Assembly (NCBI GenBank): GCA_034044135.1
Contig: CP139021.1
Location: forward strand, 5,347,635 to 5,411,634
Length of the DNA: 64,000 bases
Direction of reading: 5' to 3'
Source of the DNA: Flammeovirgaceae bacterium SG7u.111
Lineage (GTDB): Bacteria; Bacteroidota; Bacteroidia; Cytophagales; Flammeovirgaceae
The translations under genes were made by a program, and so were the position numbers. The stretch's first letter is position 1, and every line of letters starts with the position of its first letter. Positions 26,618 through 36,270 of the stretch are shown piece after piece. The notes under the pieces were generated by a model. It made no database searches. It was given only the letters and a program-made list of their open reading frames with translations, and had not been told where the DNA came from.

Positions 26618-27847
26618 ATGCCTGAAAACACTACATCGCACAAACCTTCTTACTACGTAAAAAAACGGCTATTTGGCAACAAACCCGCTATGTTGGGGTT
26701 GATTGTAATTATTTTAGCCCATTTGGTAGCAGGGTTGGGATATTTGATCATGCCCGATCAAACTCCTAATGCCAATGACGGCGCAGTGCAAGTTCAAAAA
26801 AAACCTCCTGTTTTTAGGGTCAAAGTACTGAAAATCAGAAAAAACCTAGAAACCGAACATACCAGCTTTTTCAAGAAAATATACAATGGGGAAGAAAGTG
26901 CTTACACAATTGTCCCTGTAAACGAAATGCCTGATGTGGTAGGAGACAGTGTATTTTTTTCCCCCTATGGAAGAGAAAAAAAGCGAGTAGGGTTTGCGCT
27001 TATCAACTGCGTGAAACCTCTCTATGTAGGTCAGTCCGACAAAATGGTGAACAGCTACGAGATAGATGGGGAAAATATAATTTACCTCGACCTCAATAAT
27101 GAGCGTCAAACTATTTCCAAAAGAAAGCTTGAAAGAGAATTTTGGGACAAAAACATAGAAGACCGAGTATTCCTTTTGGGTACAGACAAAGCGGGTAGAG
27201 ATATTTTGAGCCGCCTCCTTTTCGGTACACGAATTTCCCTTTCCATCGGTTTTGTTGCCGTGCTGATCTCCCTTCTTATAGGGGTGACTTTTGGCGCAGT
27301 AGCGGGTTATTTCGGAGGCAAAGTCGATGCCTTTGTCATGTGGATTATGACCGTGATTTGGTCCATCCCGACCATCATGCTCGTGATCGCCATCAGCCTT
27401 GCCTTACAAAACAAGGGGATTTGGGTAGCATTTGTGGCGGTGGGCCTTACCATGTGGGTAGAAATTGCCCGAGTGGTTAGGGGGCAGATCATGGGCATTA
27501 AGCAGAAGCTTTATATAGAGGCAGCAAGTGCTTTCGGCTATTCCAATAAGCGAATTATTTTCAAACATATCATGCCCAATATTTTGGGAGCACTCATTGT
27601 AATTTCCACCTCAAACTTTGCCTCAGCAATTCTGATTGAAGCTGGGCTGAGCTTTTTGGGATTGGGCGTGCAGCCTCCTATGCCCTCATGGGGAATGATG
27701 ATAAACGAAGGCTTCAGGGCTATTGGTACACGAGGAAGCTGGCATTTGGTACTCCTTCCAAGTTTGTGCATCTGCTTTATGGTGCTAGCTTTTAACCTTC
27801 TTGGCAATGGGCTAAGAGATGCGTACGATCCTAAAGAATTGAAGTAA
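26618..27847 (+). CDS. Oligopeptide/dipeptide-type ABC transporter permease
   Basis: 409 residues, homologous to DppC/OppC. Membrane segment at about 25-45, then an unusually long extracytoplasmic stretch (about 50-190), then five further segments. The conserved EAA loop is EAASAFGYSNKRIIFKHIMPN, and the late LSFLGLGVQPPMPSWGMMI is the DppC signature. It should form a channel half with a DppB partner, ATPases and a binding protein, none of which is in this window. Start ATG at 26618. Confidence 0.87.
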   Translation: MPENTTSHKPSYYVKKRLFGNKPAMLGLIVIILAHLVAGLGYLIMPDQTPNANDGAVQVQKKPPVFRVKVLKIRKNLETEHTSFFKKIYNGEESAYTIVPVNEMPDVVGDSVFFSPYGREKKRVGFALINCVKPLYVGQSDKMVNSYEIDGENIIYLDLNNERQTISKRKLEREFWDKNIEDRVFLLGTDKAGRDILSRLLFGTRISLSIGFVAVLISLLIGVTFGAVAGYFGGKVDAFVMWIMTVIWSIPTIMLVIAISLALQNKGIWVAFVAVGLTMWVEIARVVRGQIMGIKQKLYIEAASAFGYSNKRIIFKHIMPNILGALIVISTSNFASAILIEAGLSFLGLGVQPPMPSWGMMINEGFRAIGTRGSWHLVLLPSLCICFMVLAFNLLGNGLRDAYDPKELK

Positions 27848-27943
27848 ACCATCCTCCTCCCTTAAAACATATTTTTTCGAACCAACCTACTACTCTTTTG
27901 GTTTATCCCTAAACTAGATTTACTAAAAGCATAAACCCGAGCT

Positions 27944-29053
27944 ATGGTAGGCTTCCGATTTACAGACTACGTACCCGAACAAGACCCCGAAAAAAGTCAG
28001 TTTGAAAACCTTCTGAATATTTTCATGCAGTTGCTCACCATGACTTCTGGCGATGTAGCTGAGGCTTTGAGCTGGCTCACAAATTTGGACAAACGCTACC
28101 AAATGACCGATGGGAAATACGGAATTGGCGACTTTATAGACGACCTCAAAAAGAAAGGATATATAGAAGAAAATGAGCAGCAAAAAGGCTCATTTAAGAT
28201 GACGGGGAAAAGTGAGCAGAGCATCCGAAAAAGTGCTTTGGAAGAGATATTTGGTAAGCTTAAAAAGTCTAAAAAAGGAGACCATAATACGGCTGCTTCG
28301 GGACACAACGGAGATGAAATAAGTGCCGACCGCCGCAATTACCAATTTGGTGATACCTTGGAGCAAATCTCCATGACGGATTCTATCCGAAATGCACAGA
28401 TCAACCACGGGCTGGGGAGCTTCACCCTCACCGAAAATGACCTGGAAGTAGTAGACAAAGAATACAAAGCACAAACTTCTACAGTGCTAATGATCGATAT
28501 TTCCCACTCCATGATCCTCTACGGCGAAGACCGAATTACACCGGCCAAGAAAGTGGCCATGGCTTTAGCAGAGCTGATCACCACCAAATACAAAAAAGAT
28601 ACGCTCGACATCATCGTTTTTGGCAACGACTCTTGGCAAATCCAGATCAAAGATCTCCCCTACCTCGAAGTTGGACCGTACCACACCAATACGGTGGCAG
28701 GGCTGGAGCTAGCAATGGACTTGCTCCGTAGGAGAAAAAATAAGAACAAGCAGATCTTCATGATTACCGATGGGAAACCAACTTGTATAAAGGAAGGGAT
28801 TCGGTACTATAAAAACAGCTTTGGATTGGACAGCAAAATTTTGAACAAAACCCTTACTCTAGCTGCGCAATGCCGCAGGCTAAAAATCCCGATCACCACG
28901 TTCATGATCGCTTCCGATCCCTATTTGCAGCAGTTTGTGAAGGAATTCACGAAAGTGAATAATGGAAATGCTTATTACAGTAGCCTCAAAGGTTTGGGCG
29001 ATCTTGTTTTTGAAGATTACCGTAGGAATAGAAGGAAAAATATGAGGGGGTAA
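27944..29053 (+). CDS. VWA-domain protein
   Basis: 369 residues. An N-terminal helical region (about 1-170) with a poorly conserved loop precedes a von Willebrand A domain with the metal-site motif DISHS (185-189) and the later VFGND and MITDGKPT. No signal peptide or membrane segment, so cytoplasmic. Proteins of this shape usually pair with a MoxR/ChlI-type AAA ATPase, but none is nearby. The downstream hairpin marks a clean transcript end. Confidence 0.8.
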   Translation: MVGFRFTDYVPEQDPEKSQFENLLNIFMQLLTMTSGDVAEALSWLTNLDKRYQMTDGKYGIGDFIDDLKKKGYIEENEQQKGSFKMTGKSEQSIRKSALEEIFGKLKKSKKGDHNTAASGHNGDEISADRRNYQFGDTLEQISMTDSIRNAQINHGLGSFTLTENDLEVVDKEYKAQTSTVLMIDISHSMILYGEDRITPAKKVAMALAELITTKYKKDTLDIIVFGNDSWQIQIKDLPYLEVGPYHTNTVAGLELAMDLLRRRKNKNKQIFMITDGKPTCIKEGIRYYKNSFGLDSKILNKTLTLAAQCRRLKIPITTFMIASDPYLQQFVKEFTKVNNGNAYYSSLKGLGDLVFEDYRRNRRKNMRG

Positions 29054-29063
29054 GAAACCTTAC

Positions 29064-29095
29064 AAGGTAGTAAGTTTAAACTTACTACCTTTTTT
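29064..29095. terminator. Terminator between the VWA gene and DUF3592 gene
   Basis: AAGGTAGTAAG (29064-29074), loop TTTAAA, CTTACTACCTT (29081-29091), then thymines on the plus strand. The 3' end of the converging gene (stop at 29099) touches it. Confidence 0.9.
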
Positions 29096-29098
29096 AAT

Positions 29099-29563
29099 CT
29101 ACATCAAATTAGCCAGAATACTTCCTAAAAGCAGTAAAAGCGGTATAGGTCCAAAAATAGCTCCCATAATGAGCTGGTAATATTTTGAGTTTCCAACTTT
29201 ATAAAAACCATCTACCATAATATCAGTAGGGTCGTCCTTATTCACCCATACATCTACCCACTCTTTGTTTTGATCAAACACTTTTCTCGACCGATAAGAA
29301 TAAACAGTTCCATCAGCAGCAGGATATTCGATGGTAAAAAAATAACCTCCAAAAGTCTCCGCTGTATATTTCACACCTGCTTGCCCCATGTATTCTTCGC
29401 TACCGTATTTCACTGGAGTTTTATGTACCACAGTTCCCATCGTTCTAAAAGCATTATCCTTAAAATTCAGCTCATCGAGAATATCCTTTAAAGCCCAGTA
29501 AAAAAATAATGTCCCGGGCGTTAAAGCCAAGCCAATAAAGAAAGTAACTATTACCGATTCCAT
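29099..29563 (-). CDS. DUF3592-type membrane protein
   Basis: 154 residues with membrane segments at about 5-26 and 130-152, and a beta-rich middle (about 40-120) in the style of DUF3592: GTVVHKTPV, FTIEYPAADGTVYSYRSRKVF, VDVWVNKDDPTDIMVDGF. The last is the recurring 'Y-dP-p--a' motif of such proteins. Function unknown. The gene converges on the VWA gene. Confidence 0.65.
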   Translation of the reverse strand: MESVIVTFFIGLALTPGTLFFYWALKDILDELNFKDNAFRTMGTVVHKTPVKYGSEEYMGQAGVKYTAETFGGYFFTIEYPAADGTVYSYRSRKVFDQNKEWVDVWVNKDDPTDIMVDGFYKVGNSKYYQLIMGAIFGPIPLLLLLGSILANLM

Positions 29564-29796
29564 ACTTTACTAACGATGGTTAGAAAGAATAATATAGTAT
29601 ATTGTATCAACAAATAAATTGATTCAAATAGGATTTAAGTGTTGCTCAAAAAAGAAGCAAGCAAAGCTTTTTGAAGTTTGGGAGAACGAATAAAATTTAG
29701 CATATTTGAAAAATTACTCTGCATGCATAACATTTTTATTCAAAACTGACTTATTACTATACGCTTTACCAATAACACATAAACCGATAGGTGAAA

Positions 29797-31173
29797 ATGG
29801 AAAACACATTTCAAATTATACAACAAGTAGCTTTTGCAGCGGTGTTTCTCACTGCAAACTACATTATGATCAAGCGGTTCTTGTTCATACGTAGAAATAT
29901 CCTGCTCGGAAAGCCCGAAGACCGCAGTGGTAATTTTGTCCAACGGTTCAAAACCATGGTAATGATGGCTTTGGGGCAAAAGCAGATGTTCGACAGGCCT
30001 CTTGCTGGCATTATGCACTTCACCATCTATGCAGGGTTTCTCCTTATAAATGTAGAAGTACTGGAAATCGTATTGGACGGGCTTTTGGGTACTCACCGTC
30101 TTTTTGCCCCCCTATTTGGTAGTTTTTACACCTTTCTTATCAGCTTTTTCGAAATCCTTGCCTTTGGCGTAGTCGTTTCTTGTGTCATCTTTTTTTCCAG
30201 AAGAAACTTACTAAAATTGCCGAGGTTCACCAAGCCCGAAATGAAAGGCTGGCCTACGCTAGACGCCAACCTCATCTTGGTTTGGGAAATTGTTCTGATG
30301 TGTGCCCTTTTCAATATGAATGGTACCGACCTCGTACTCCAAACAAGAGCTGGAGAAAGTGCTTACGTAGCCGAACATTACCACCAAACTGGGCAATTTG
30401 CCATTAGCGGAACATTTGTCGGTTTCTTCGAAAACTTTAGCACGCCTACGCTCATCGCACTCGAACGCATAGCTTGGTGGATCCATATCGTAGGTATCCT
30501 GATCTTCGCCATTTATATTACTTACTCTAAGCATTTACACATTTTCTTGGCTTTCCCCAACACGTTCTTTTCCAACCTCACGCCTCATGGCAAGATGGAA
30601 AATATGCCTTCCGTAACCAATGAGGTAAATATTATGCTAGGAATAGGCGGTGCAGGGGAGGAAGAAGTATCACAAGACGACTCGGAAGTACCAACCTTTG
30701 GGGCAAAAGATGTCACTGATTTGACATGGAAAAACCTGTTGGATGCATATAGCTGCACCGAATGTGGACGCTGTACCTCGGTATGCCCTGCCAACCAAAC
30801 TGGAAAATTGCTTTCTCCCCGTAAAATAATGATGGATACCCGCAATAGGCTGGAAGAAGTTGGGAAAGGAATAGATAAAAATGGGAAAGAATTCAGCGAT
30901 GACAAATCACTCTACGGAGATTATACCACCAAAGAAGAGTTGATGGCCTGCACTACCTGCAATGCCTGCGTAGAAGCCTGTCCTATCAACATCAACCCGT
31001 TAGAAATAATTTTGCAGCAACGCCGCTATATCGCTATGGAAGAATCGAGCACGCCGGCATCGTGGAATGCCATGTTCACCAACATAGAAAACAACTTTGC
31101 CCCTTGGGCTTTCCCTGCTTCCGAGCGGTTCAAATGGGCGGAAGAAATACAACAAAACGAAGACAAACAATAG
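29797..31173 (+). CDS. Membrane (Fe-S)-binding oxidoreductase subunit, GlpC/HdrC-like
   Basis: 459 residues from the ATG at 29797 (a GTG at 29791 is a weaker alternative). A polytopic N-terminal half has about six membrane segments and recurring histidines that could bind heme (for example H in GIMHFTIYAG), followed by a cytoplasmic domain with two four-cysteine clusters, CTECGRCTSVCP and CTTCNACVEACP, for two [4Fe-4S] centres. Like GlpC/HdrC-type proteins, it probably moves electrons between the quinone pool and a soluble partner. The next gene, 17 bases downstream, encodes that CCG-domain partner. Confidence 0.83.
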   Translation: MENTFQIIQQVAFAAVFLTANYIMIKRFLFIRRNILLGKPEDRSGNFVQRFKTMVMMALGQKQMFDRPLAGIMHFTIYAGFLLINVEVLEIVLDGLLGTHRLFAPLFGSFYTFLISFFEILAFGVVVSCVIFFSRRNLLKLPRFTKPEMKGWPTLDANLILVWEIVLMCALFNMNGTDLVLQTRAGESAYVAEHYHQTGQFAISGTFVGFFENFSTPTLIALERIAWWIHIVGILIFAIYITYSKHLHIFLAFPNTFFSNLTPHGKMENMPSVTNEVNIMLGIGGAGEEEVSQDDSEVPTFGAKDVTDLTWKNLLDAYSCTECGRCTSVCPANQTGKLLSPRKIMMDTRNRLEEVGKGIDKNGKEFSDDKSLYGDYTTKEELMACTTCNACVEACPININPLEIILQQRRYIAMEESSTPASWNAMFTNIENNFAPWAFPASERFKWAEEIQQNEDKQ

Positions 31174-31189
31174 CTTTAACCAAAAAAAT

Positions 31190-31990
31190 ATGAACACTGA
31201 AAATATCACAAAAGTAACTACTATGGCAGAAATGGCTGCCAAGGGAGAGTCACCAGAGGTTTTGTTTTGGGTAGGGTGCGCCGGTTCTTTCGATGACCGC
31301 TACAAAAGAGTAACCGCTGCTTTTATTAAAATATTAAACTCTGCAGGAGTAAAATTTGCCGTATTGGGGCAAGAGGAGTCTTGCACGGGCGATCCTGCTC
31401 GCCGGGCTGGAAATGAATTTTTATTCCAAATGCAAGCTGTTTCTAATATCCAAGTATTAAATGGATACGAAATAAAAAAGATAGTAACTGCCTGCCCGCA
31501 CTGCTTCAATACATTAAAAAATGAATACCCTGAACTTGGTGGAAACTACGAAGTTGTACATCATAGCACATTTTTGCAGCACTTGATAGACGAGGGACGT
31601 ATTAAGGTTAAAGGAGAGAGTGAATTTAAAGGAAAATCCATTACGTACCACGACTCTTGTTATTTGGGCAGGGCAAACGATATTTATGAAGCTCCCAGAA
31701 AAGTATTGGAAGAACTAGATGCCGACTTGGTAGAGATGAAAAGTTGCAAGACCAAAGGGTTGTGCTGTGGGGCTGGCGGTGCTCAAATGTTCAAAGATGC
31801 TGAAAAAGGAAGCAAAGAAGTAAATATTGAACGCACTGAGCAGGCACTTGGAACGGGTGCAAAAGTAATTGCATCGGCATGTCCGTTTTGCATGACTATG
31901 CTCTCTGACGGAGTAAAAAACAAGGAAAAGGAAAAAGAGGTAAAAGTATTGGATTTGGCGGAACTTGTGGCTTTATCAAATGGTTTGTAA
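31190..31990 (+). CDS. CCG-domain (Fe-S) oxidoreductase subunit, HdrB-like
   Basis: 266 residues from the ATG at 31190; the open frame extends to 31097 but overlaps the upstream gene. It has the duplicated CCG (DUF224) cysteine pattern: VGCAGSFDDRYKR, TACPHCFNTLKNEYP, HDSCYLGRANDIYE and KTKGLCCGAGGAQM. Together with the membrane subunit it resembles heterodisulfide-reductase-like or LutA/LutB-like complexes that handle organic acids; the donor is not identifiable. Co-transcribed with its neighbour. Confidence 0.85.
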   Translation: MNTENITKVTTMAEMAAKGESPEVLFWVGCAGSFDDRYKRVTAAFIKILNSAGVKFAVLGQEESCTGDPARRAGNEFLFQMQAVSNIQVLNGYEIKKIVTACPHCFNTLKNEYPELGGNYEVVHHSTFLQHLIDEGRIKVKGESEFKGKSITYHDSCYLGRANDIYEAPRKVLEELDADLVEMKSCKTKGLCCGAGGAQMFKDAEKGSKEVNIERTEQALGTGAKVIASACPFCMTMLSDGVKNKEKEKEVKVLDLAELVALSNGL

Positions 31991-32190
31991 ACCAAAGTTA
32001 GAGCTTTATGAACTAGATTCTCTCCCATTTCAATCATTTTCGCTATTTTTGATAAGTATAATTGACCAAATATGTACTTTTTCCTAAAGGAAAATTGCAA
32101 AAAACTATTTCGATAATGCTCTAGATGATTGAAAAATTGATCTTTTGCTTTCTTTAACCCATGGGAATTCATTCCCTTAAACATACAGCT

Positions 32191-32691
32191 ATGTTTACAC
32201 AGTTTAATCATCTTCCCCCTCATTCCAAAATATGGGTTTATCAGGCAGATCGAGTTCTTTCAAAGGACGAAGTAAGCCAGATAGAAGACGTTTTAATAAG
32301 ATTTGTAGGCTCGTGGCAAGCCCATGGAGCTGACCTTGTTAGTTCTTTCAAGGTATTGTACAATAGGTTTATTGTAATAGGTGTAGATACTGAGGTCAAC
32401 TTAGCAACAGGTTGTTCTATCGACAAATCCGTTGCCCAAATAAAAGAGCTAGGCAGTGCCCTTGCCATTAATTTCTTTGACAGGACCCAAATTGCCTTTT
32501 TAGAAGAGGGCTCTCAAGTATTTACTTCTAGTCTCTCTACTATCAAGTCCGACATAGAAAGCGGCAAAGTAAAAGCTAGCACCCTTACGTTCAACAGCTT
32601 GGTTGAAACCAAAGAAAAATTTGATGCCGAATGGCTAGTAACCGCCGCAGATAGCTGGCTTAAAAGGTACTTCAACACTGCTGCTGTTTAA
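32191..32691 (+). CDS. Conserved Bacteroidota protein of unknown function
   Basis: 166 residues from the ATG at 32191 (MFTQFNHLPPHSKIWVYQADR). Other genomes often label such proteins 'ABC transporter ATPase', but there is no Walker A or B motif or signature here; the fold appears to be a single alpha/beta domain. Conserved-looking points are WVYQADR, SWQAHGADL and the cysteine in ATGCSIDKSV. Function unknown. A bidirectional terminator follows. Confidence 0.65.
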   Translation: MFTQFNHLPPHSKIWVYQADRVLSKDEVSQIEDVLIRFVGSWQAHGADLVSSFKVLYNRFIVIGVDTEVNLATGCSIDKSVAQIKELGSALAINFFDRTQIAFLEEGSQVFTSSLSTIKSDIESGKVKASTLTFNSLVETKEKFDAEWLVTAADSWLKRYFNTAAV

Positions 32692-32716
32692 TACGAAACG
32701 AGGACCAAAGCATTAT

Positions 32717-32750
32717 AAAACCCCACCAAGCCAGAGGCAGGTGGGGTTTT
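32717..32750. terminator. Bidirectional terminator
   Basis: AAAACCCCACC (32717-32727) pairs with GGTGGGGTTTT (32740-32750). It separates the plus-strand block from the end of the glycan-utilization locus. Confidence 0.88.
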
Positions 32751-32808
32751 GGTTTTCTTCATGTTGTGTAAAGAGTCGATTGAAATAGCGCCTTATCGTA
32801 GTAAATTG

Positions 32809-34968
32809 CTACTTCAATATCACCCTATGGGTTTGTATATAATTAGGATAAGTTAGTTTAAGTATGTAAAAACCAGGGACTAGCCCCGAAAGGCGTACCT
32901 CTAGCCTTTGACCTTCTATCTTGACTTCTTCACCTTTCAATTCAATTATTTTTCCATCTGGAGCTATTGCATCAACTTTTGGTAAATAAAAAGAGCGAGT
33001 ATCCAAATAAACTAAGTCGCTACTCGGTACAGGATAGGACAATATTCCTCCCATATCCTCTTCTGCCAAACCTGTCACTATCGGATCTGGTATATCTATT
33101 TCAACGACACCTGGGCTGGCAAACTTTGATAACAGCATAATGTAAGCAGCTTGGTAATAAATAGCGGGCTCTGTCAGTTCCCATGAGTTTTCTGGCCAAG
33201 AAGTATTCCAGTCTTTATACATTTTTTGTACAGGCTGCCCCAATGGAGGGGTCAGATCGTCTCCTGTATAAGATGCATCTGGCTTATAATGCATGTTCAC
33301 CCCACCGGTCACATAGGCAGGAGGAGGACCATAGGTAGATGTTTTTGCGTTATCGAAAGGAGTGTTGTCACCAAACCAAAGGTGGTACATCTCATTGGCC
33401 GAATGCACTGCTCCATATGCATCCATATTACTCATGAATACCAAACCCAGTGCATTTACCCCATGTATATAGTGCATGAAATCTTCGGCAACATCTTTAT
33501 AAGCCGCACTATCCGAATTGGGGATTCCAAATTGGTACGCATCATAAAATGATTCTCCAGCCCTCGATTTAATACTATTGCTTCCCCAATTATAATCGCT
33601 GTCTTTCAAATAAGCCCTGTATGGATCTTTTTTAGAAATGACGGCATTATAAAACTCCTCACCATTCATCGATTTCCTAAAACTCTCCCTAACAGTTTCA
33701 CAGATTTGAGTATCGGTATTAGGACTGTTACAATAATCCAATAGCGTACGCCCATAATCGTATTCATATGCAAACCAATAATTCCACTGTAGGCAATGAA
33801 GCTTTTGATAGTTTGCCTTAATATGCTCTTCGTATTTGCTTTTCCCTGTAGCCAAATACAAATGAACGGCAGCGGTAATCAAATAAGCATCCTGATCATA
33901 TTCGCTCTTTTCAGGATTGGCGCTACCAAAGCCATTATTATCCCAGCTCGAATAAGCAGGGTTCGCCTCTATCCACTCCCAAGCCAGCTCAGACTTCCGA
34001 AGAAGCTCATCTGAATAATTTTTAAGTTCTGGAAAATCGCTAAATACCAACGCTGCATGTGCAAACACGCTTGACAAACACCTTGAAGCAGAACCTATAG
34101 CTGGAGCATAATACCTCTCATTTTTATCTGCACTGGCGGGGCTTTCCCCCTGATGTTCAGTTACAGCTACTTTCGCCAGTACTTGCCCATCGCCCAACAT
34201 CATTTTTTGGAGGAAATCCAATTCAAATTTGATTTCATCTATAAGGTCAGGAATTCCATTTCCACTTTCTGGGATATTGTAATTGTCCTGAAACACCTGT
34301 GGATTATTTTGGTAAGCCCAAAGCAACTGGTGCACTACGCTATAAGTAAAAGAGGTGTACTTATTATAATCTCCGGCATCGTGCCAGCCCCCCGAGAGGT
34401 CAATTGGGTCGCCATTACCAAACCTACTTCTGCACAAGTTATCTTGCCCATCGTGAATATGGCAAGCCCCGTCAGCCCAACTGCTTCCTGCAAACTGCGC
34501 TTCTTTGGACACTCCGCACCGTTGGTAGTAAAACACCCTCACGGCATGCTTCAACACATGGTTATAGACATGCTCAGAAATAGTGAACACATCGGAAGTC
34601 ACATGATGCTCTTTATCCAAAATGTAATAGTCACCTGGAGTAGTAAAGTCTGAAAAATTGAACCACCAAGCCATATCACCCGATTGCTTATGTACTACCC
34701 CATTTCCCCAACTTGCTACACTACCAGTGTAAACCTCTGACTTATCATCGAGCTTAATAATGGTAAGCTCACTAGCAGGCACATAATTAGACGGAGCATT
34801 AAACCCTTCTTTGGCACTAGATATCACTGCTACTTTCTGGGAAGATGGCCTGTAGCCAAACTGGTCTATTTTTATGGAAAACTCTTGTGCCCACGCAACA
34901 CTAATATGTTGGAAAAAGACAAAAAACAACCCTAGGCATAGGAAATATAGTTTATAATTTCTTTTCAT
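32809..34968 (-). CDS. GH9 cellulase with N-terminal Ig-like domain and T9SS-type tail
   Basis: 719 residues from the ATG at 34968, which gives MKRNYKLYFLCLG with a signal peptide cut near AWAQ; the open frame extends 20 residues further without one. Residues about 30-120 form the Ig-like domain typical before GH9 (FGYRPSSQKVAVIS). The catalytic domain (about 130-640) has GGWHDAGDYNKY (aspartates) and SWELTEPAIYY with the probable acid Glu. The last 80 residues (YPVPSSDLVYL to GFYILKLTYP) look like a type A sorting domain of the type IX secretion system, implying export to the cell surface. It hydrolyses beta-1,4-glucans. Last gene of the glycan locus. Confidence 0.88.
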   Translation of the reverse strand: MKRNYKLYFLCLGLFFVFFQHISVAWAQEFSIKIDQFGYRPSSQKVAVISSAKEGFNAPSNYVPASELTIIKLDDKSEVYTGSVASWGNGVVHKQSGDMAWWFNFSDFTTPGDYYILDKEHHVTSDVFTISEHVYNHVLKHAVRVFYYQRCGVSKEAQFAGSSWADGACHIHDGQDNLCRSRFGNGDPIDLSGGWHDAGDYNKYTSFTYSVVHQLLWAYQNNPQVFQDNYNIPESGNGIPDLIDEIKFELDFLQKMMLGDGQVLAKVAVTEHQGESPASADKNERYYAPAIGSASRCLSSVFAHAALVFSDFPELKNYSDELLRKSELAWEWIEANPAYSSWDNNGFGSANPEKSEYDQDAYLITAAVHLYLATGKSKYEEHIKANYQKLHCLQWNYWFAYEYDYGRTLLDYCNSPNTDTQICETVRESFRKSMNGEEFYNAVISKKDPYRAYLKDSDYNWGSNSIKSRAGESFYDAYQFGIPNSDSAAYKDVAEDFMHYIHGVNALGLVFMSNMDAYGAVHSANEMYHLWFGDNTPFDNAKTSTYGPPPAYVTGGVNMHYKPDASYTGDDLTPPLGQPVQKMYKDWNTSWPENSWELTEPAIYYQAAYIMLLSKFASPGVVEIDIPDPIVTGLAEEDMGGILSYPVPSSDLVYLDTRSFYLPKVDAIAPDGKIIELKGEEVKIEGQRLEVRLSGLVPGFYILKLTYPNYIQTHRVILK

Positions 34969-35058
34969 TTTGGCAATAAGAGGCGCTAAGAAAACTCCCG
35001 GGCAAAAGAGAACGGGAGTAAAACTCACATCAATTGAAACTATCTAATTACGATTGGT

Positions 35059-36228
35059 TTATTTAATTTTAACGACCCTGATATTATCAAAATTCAGGTC
35101 AAAGCCTACTAAAGGCTCGGGTGCATCCGGAGTTCTGAGCAAGAACAACAAGAAATCCATGCCTTTGAGGTCTCCGTACTTACTAATAGCTGATCCATCT
35201 CCACTTTTAAACTGGTTAAGAGGAATAACAGCCGTTTGCCAATTGGAAGAAACAAAATCTTCATTGTTACCATCCCCTAACTTAGTGTAAGGTTCAAACC
35301 AATAGTCAGGTCCCCAGCCAAACTGTACTTGCACATGACCACCATTAAAGTTTCCTACCGAGAAGTACTCAAACTTAAGTGCATACATATCCGCAGGGTC
35401 ATTGTCTGGATAATCTGGCATGACAATACCTCCATGTGGAGTAACGGTTTGGTCTACCCACCAGTTGTCAGCAGGAACTTCGGTAGAGCTTTGTATTTTG
35501 ATATAATTTCCATCAACTGGCACTGGGCTAGTAGGGTTTGAACTACCATCTATCACTTCGGTTTCCTTGCCCCAATCCTCAAATTTGTTCATTGCATCAT
35601 AGTCGCAAATCATGCCTGTCTTGTCAAAGAGTTTCATAGACGATTCCGTTGAACCTGCTGAAGCATTTACGGTGAGCGCTCCTTCAGTCACTCCGTCAGG
35701 AACAACAACCCTGATCAATTCTGGTGTATATTCCAATATATCCCCTTCTGCTCCGCCAGGAAACACAACCGATTGGACATTGTAAAACACAGAACCGGCT
35801 ATTTCCATCACTTCACCCACTGCCGGATATTCGTTGCTAACACTCTTTATTACTGGTGCAGGCACGATCACTTTAAAATCAAATTCTGCTGATCCTCCTT
35901 TAGTCTTTACTGTTATTTTATCCGTAATTTCTTCTGGGAAATCTCCAGGAATAGAAAGAACAATATTGTTATCGGTAATCATTGTCGGATTAAAATAGGC
36001 TTGTACACTATTGAACCAAACCTCTTCCGTGCTGGCAAGCCCCGCCCCTTGAATGGCAATAGTCTCCCCGAAGTTACCTTCGGTAATAGTCACATCTTCT
36101 GCCGTTGGCCTTACATTGTTCACCATAGGTATCGGGTAGGTATCCTCTTCAGAGCAACTCTGGAAGGTAAGCATGCCCAAAAAGAGGAGGGCAATGCTTG
36201 TGTAAGATTTGAAACTTATATTATTCAT
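35059..36228 (-). CDS. IPT/TIG-domain surface glycan-binding lipoprotein
   Basis: 389 residues with a lipoprotein signal (cysteine at about 25 in TFQSC). Two IPT/TIG-type Ig folds (about 35-115 and 120-205; TITEGNFGETIAIQGAGL and EYPAVGEVMEIAGSVF) are followed by a beta-sandwich-like C-terminal region with VDGNYIKIQS, FEYFSVGNFNGGHVQVQF and LVGFDLNFDNIRVVKI. Its place between SusD and the GH9 enzyme marks it as the surface glycan-binding protein of the locus, likely binding beta-glucan chains. Confidence 0.8.
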   Translation of the reverse strand: MNNISFKSYTSIALLFLGMLTFQSCSEEDTYPIPMVNNVRPTAEDVTITEGNFGETIAIQGAGLASTEEVWFNSVQAYFNPTMITDNNIVLSIPGDFPEEITDKITVKTKGGSAEFDFKVIVPAPVIKSVSNEYPAVGEVMEIAGSVFYNVQSVVFPGGAEGDILEYTPELIRVVVPDGVTEGALTVNASAGSTESSMKLFDKTGMICDYDAMNKFEDWGKETEVIDGSSNPTSPVPVDGNYIKIQSSTEVPADNWWVDQTVTPHGGIVMPDYPDNDPADMYALKFEYFSVGNFNGGHVQVQFGWGPDYWFEPYTKLGDGNNEDFVSSNWQTAVIPLNQFKSGDGSAISKYGDLKGMDFLLFLLRTPDAPEPLVGFDLNFDNIRVVKIK

Positions 36229-36270
36229 TGTAAGCTAATTTAAAGTTGAAATAAGAAGGTTTAAGGGAGA

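Noticed and set aside
32191-32691. ABC transporter ATPase, the label commonly given to this family
   Set aside because: No Walker A, Walker B or signature motif is present.
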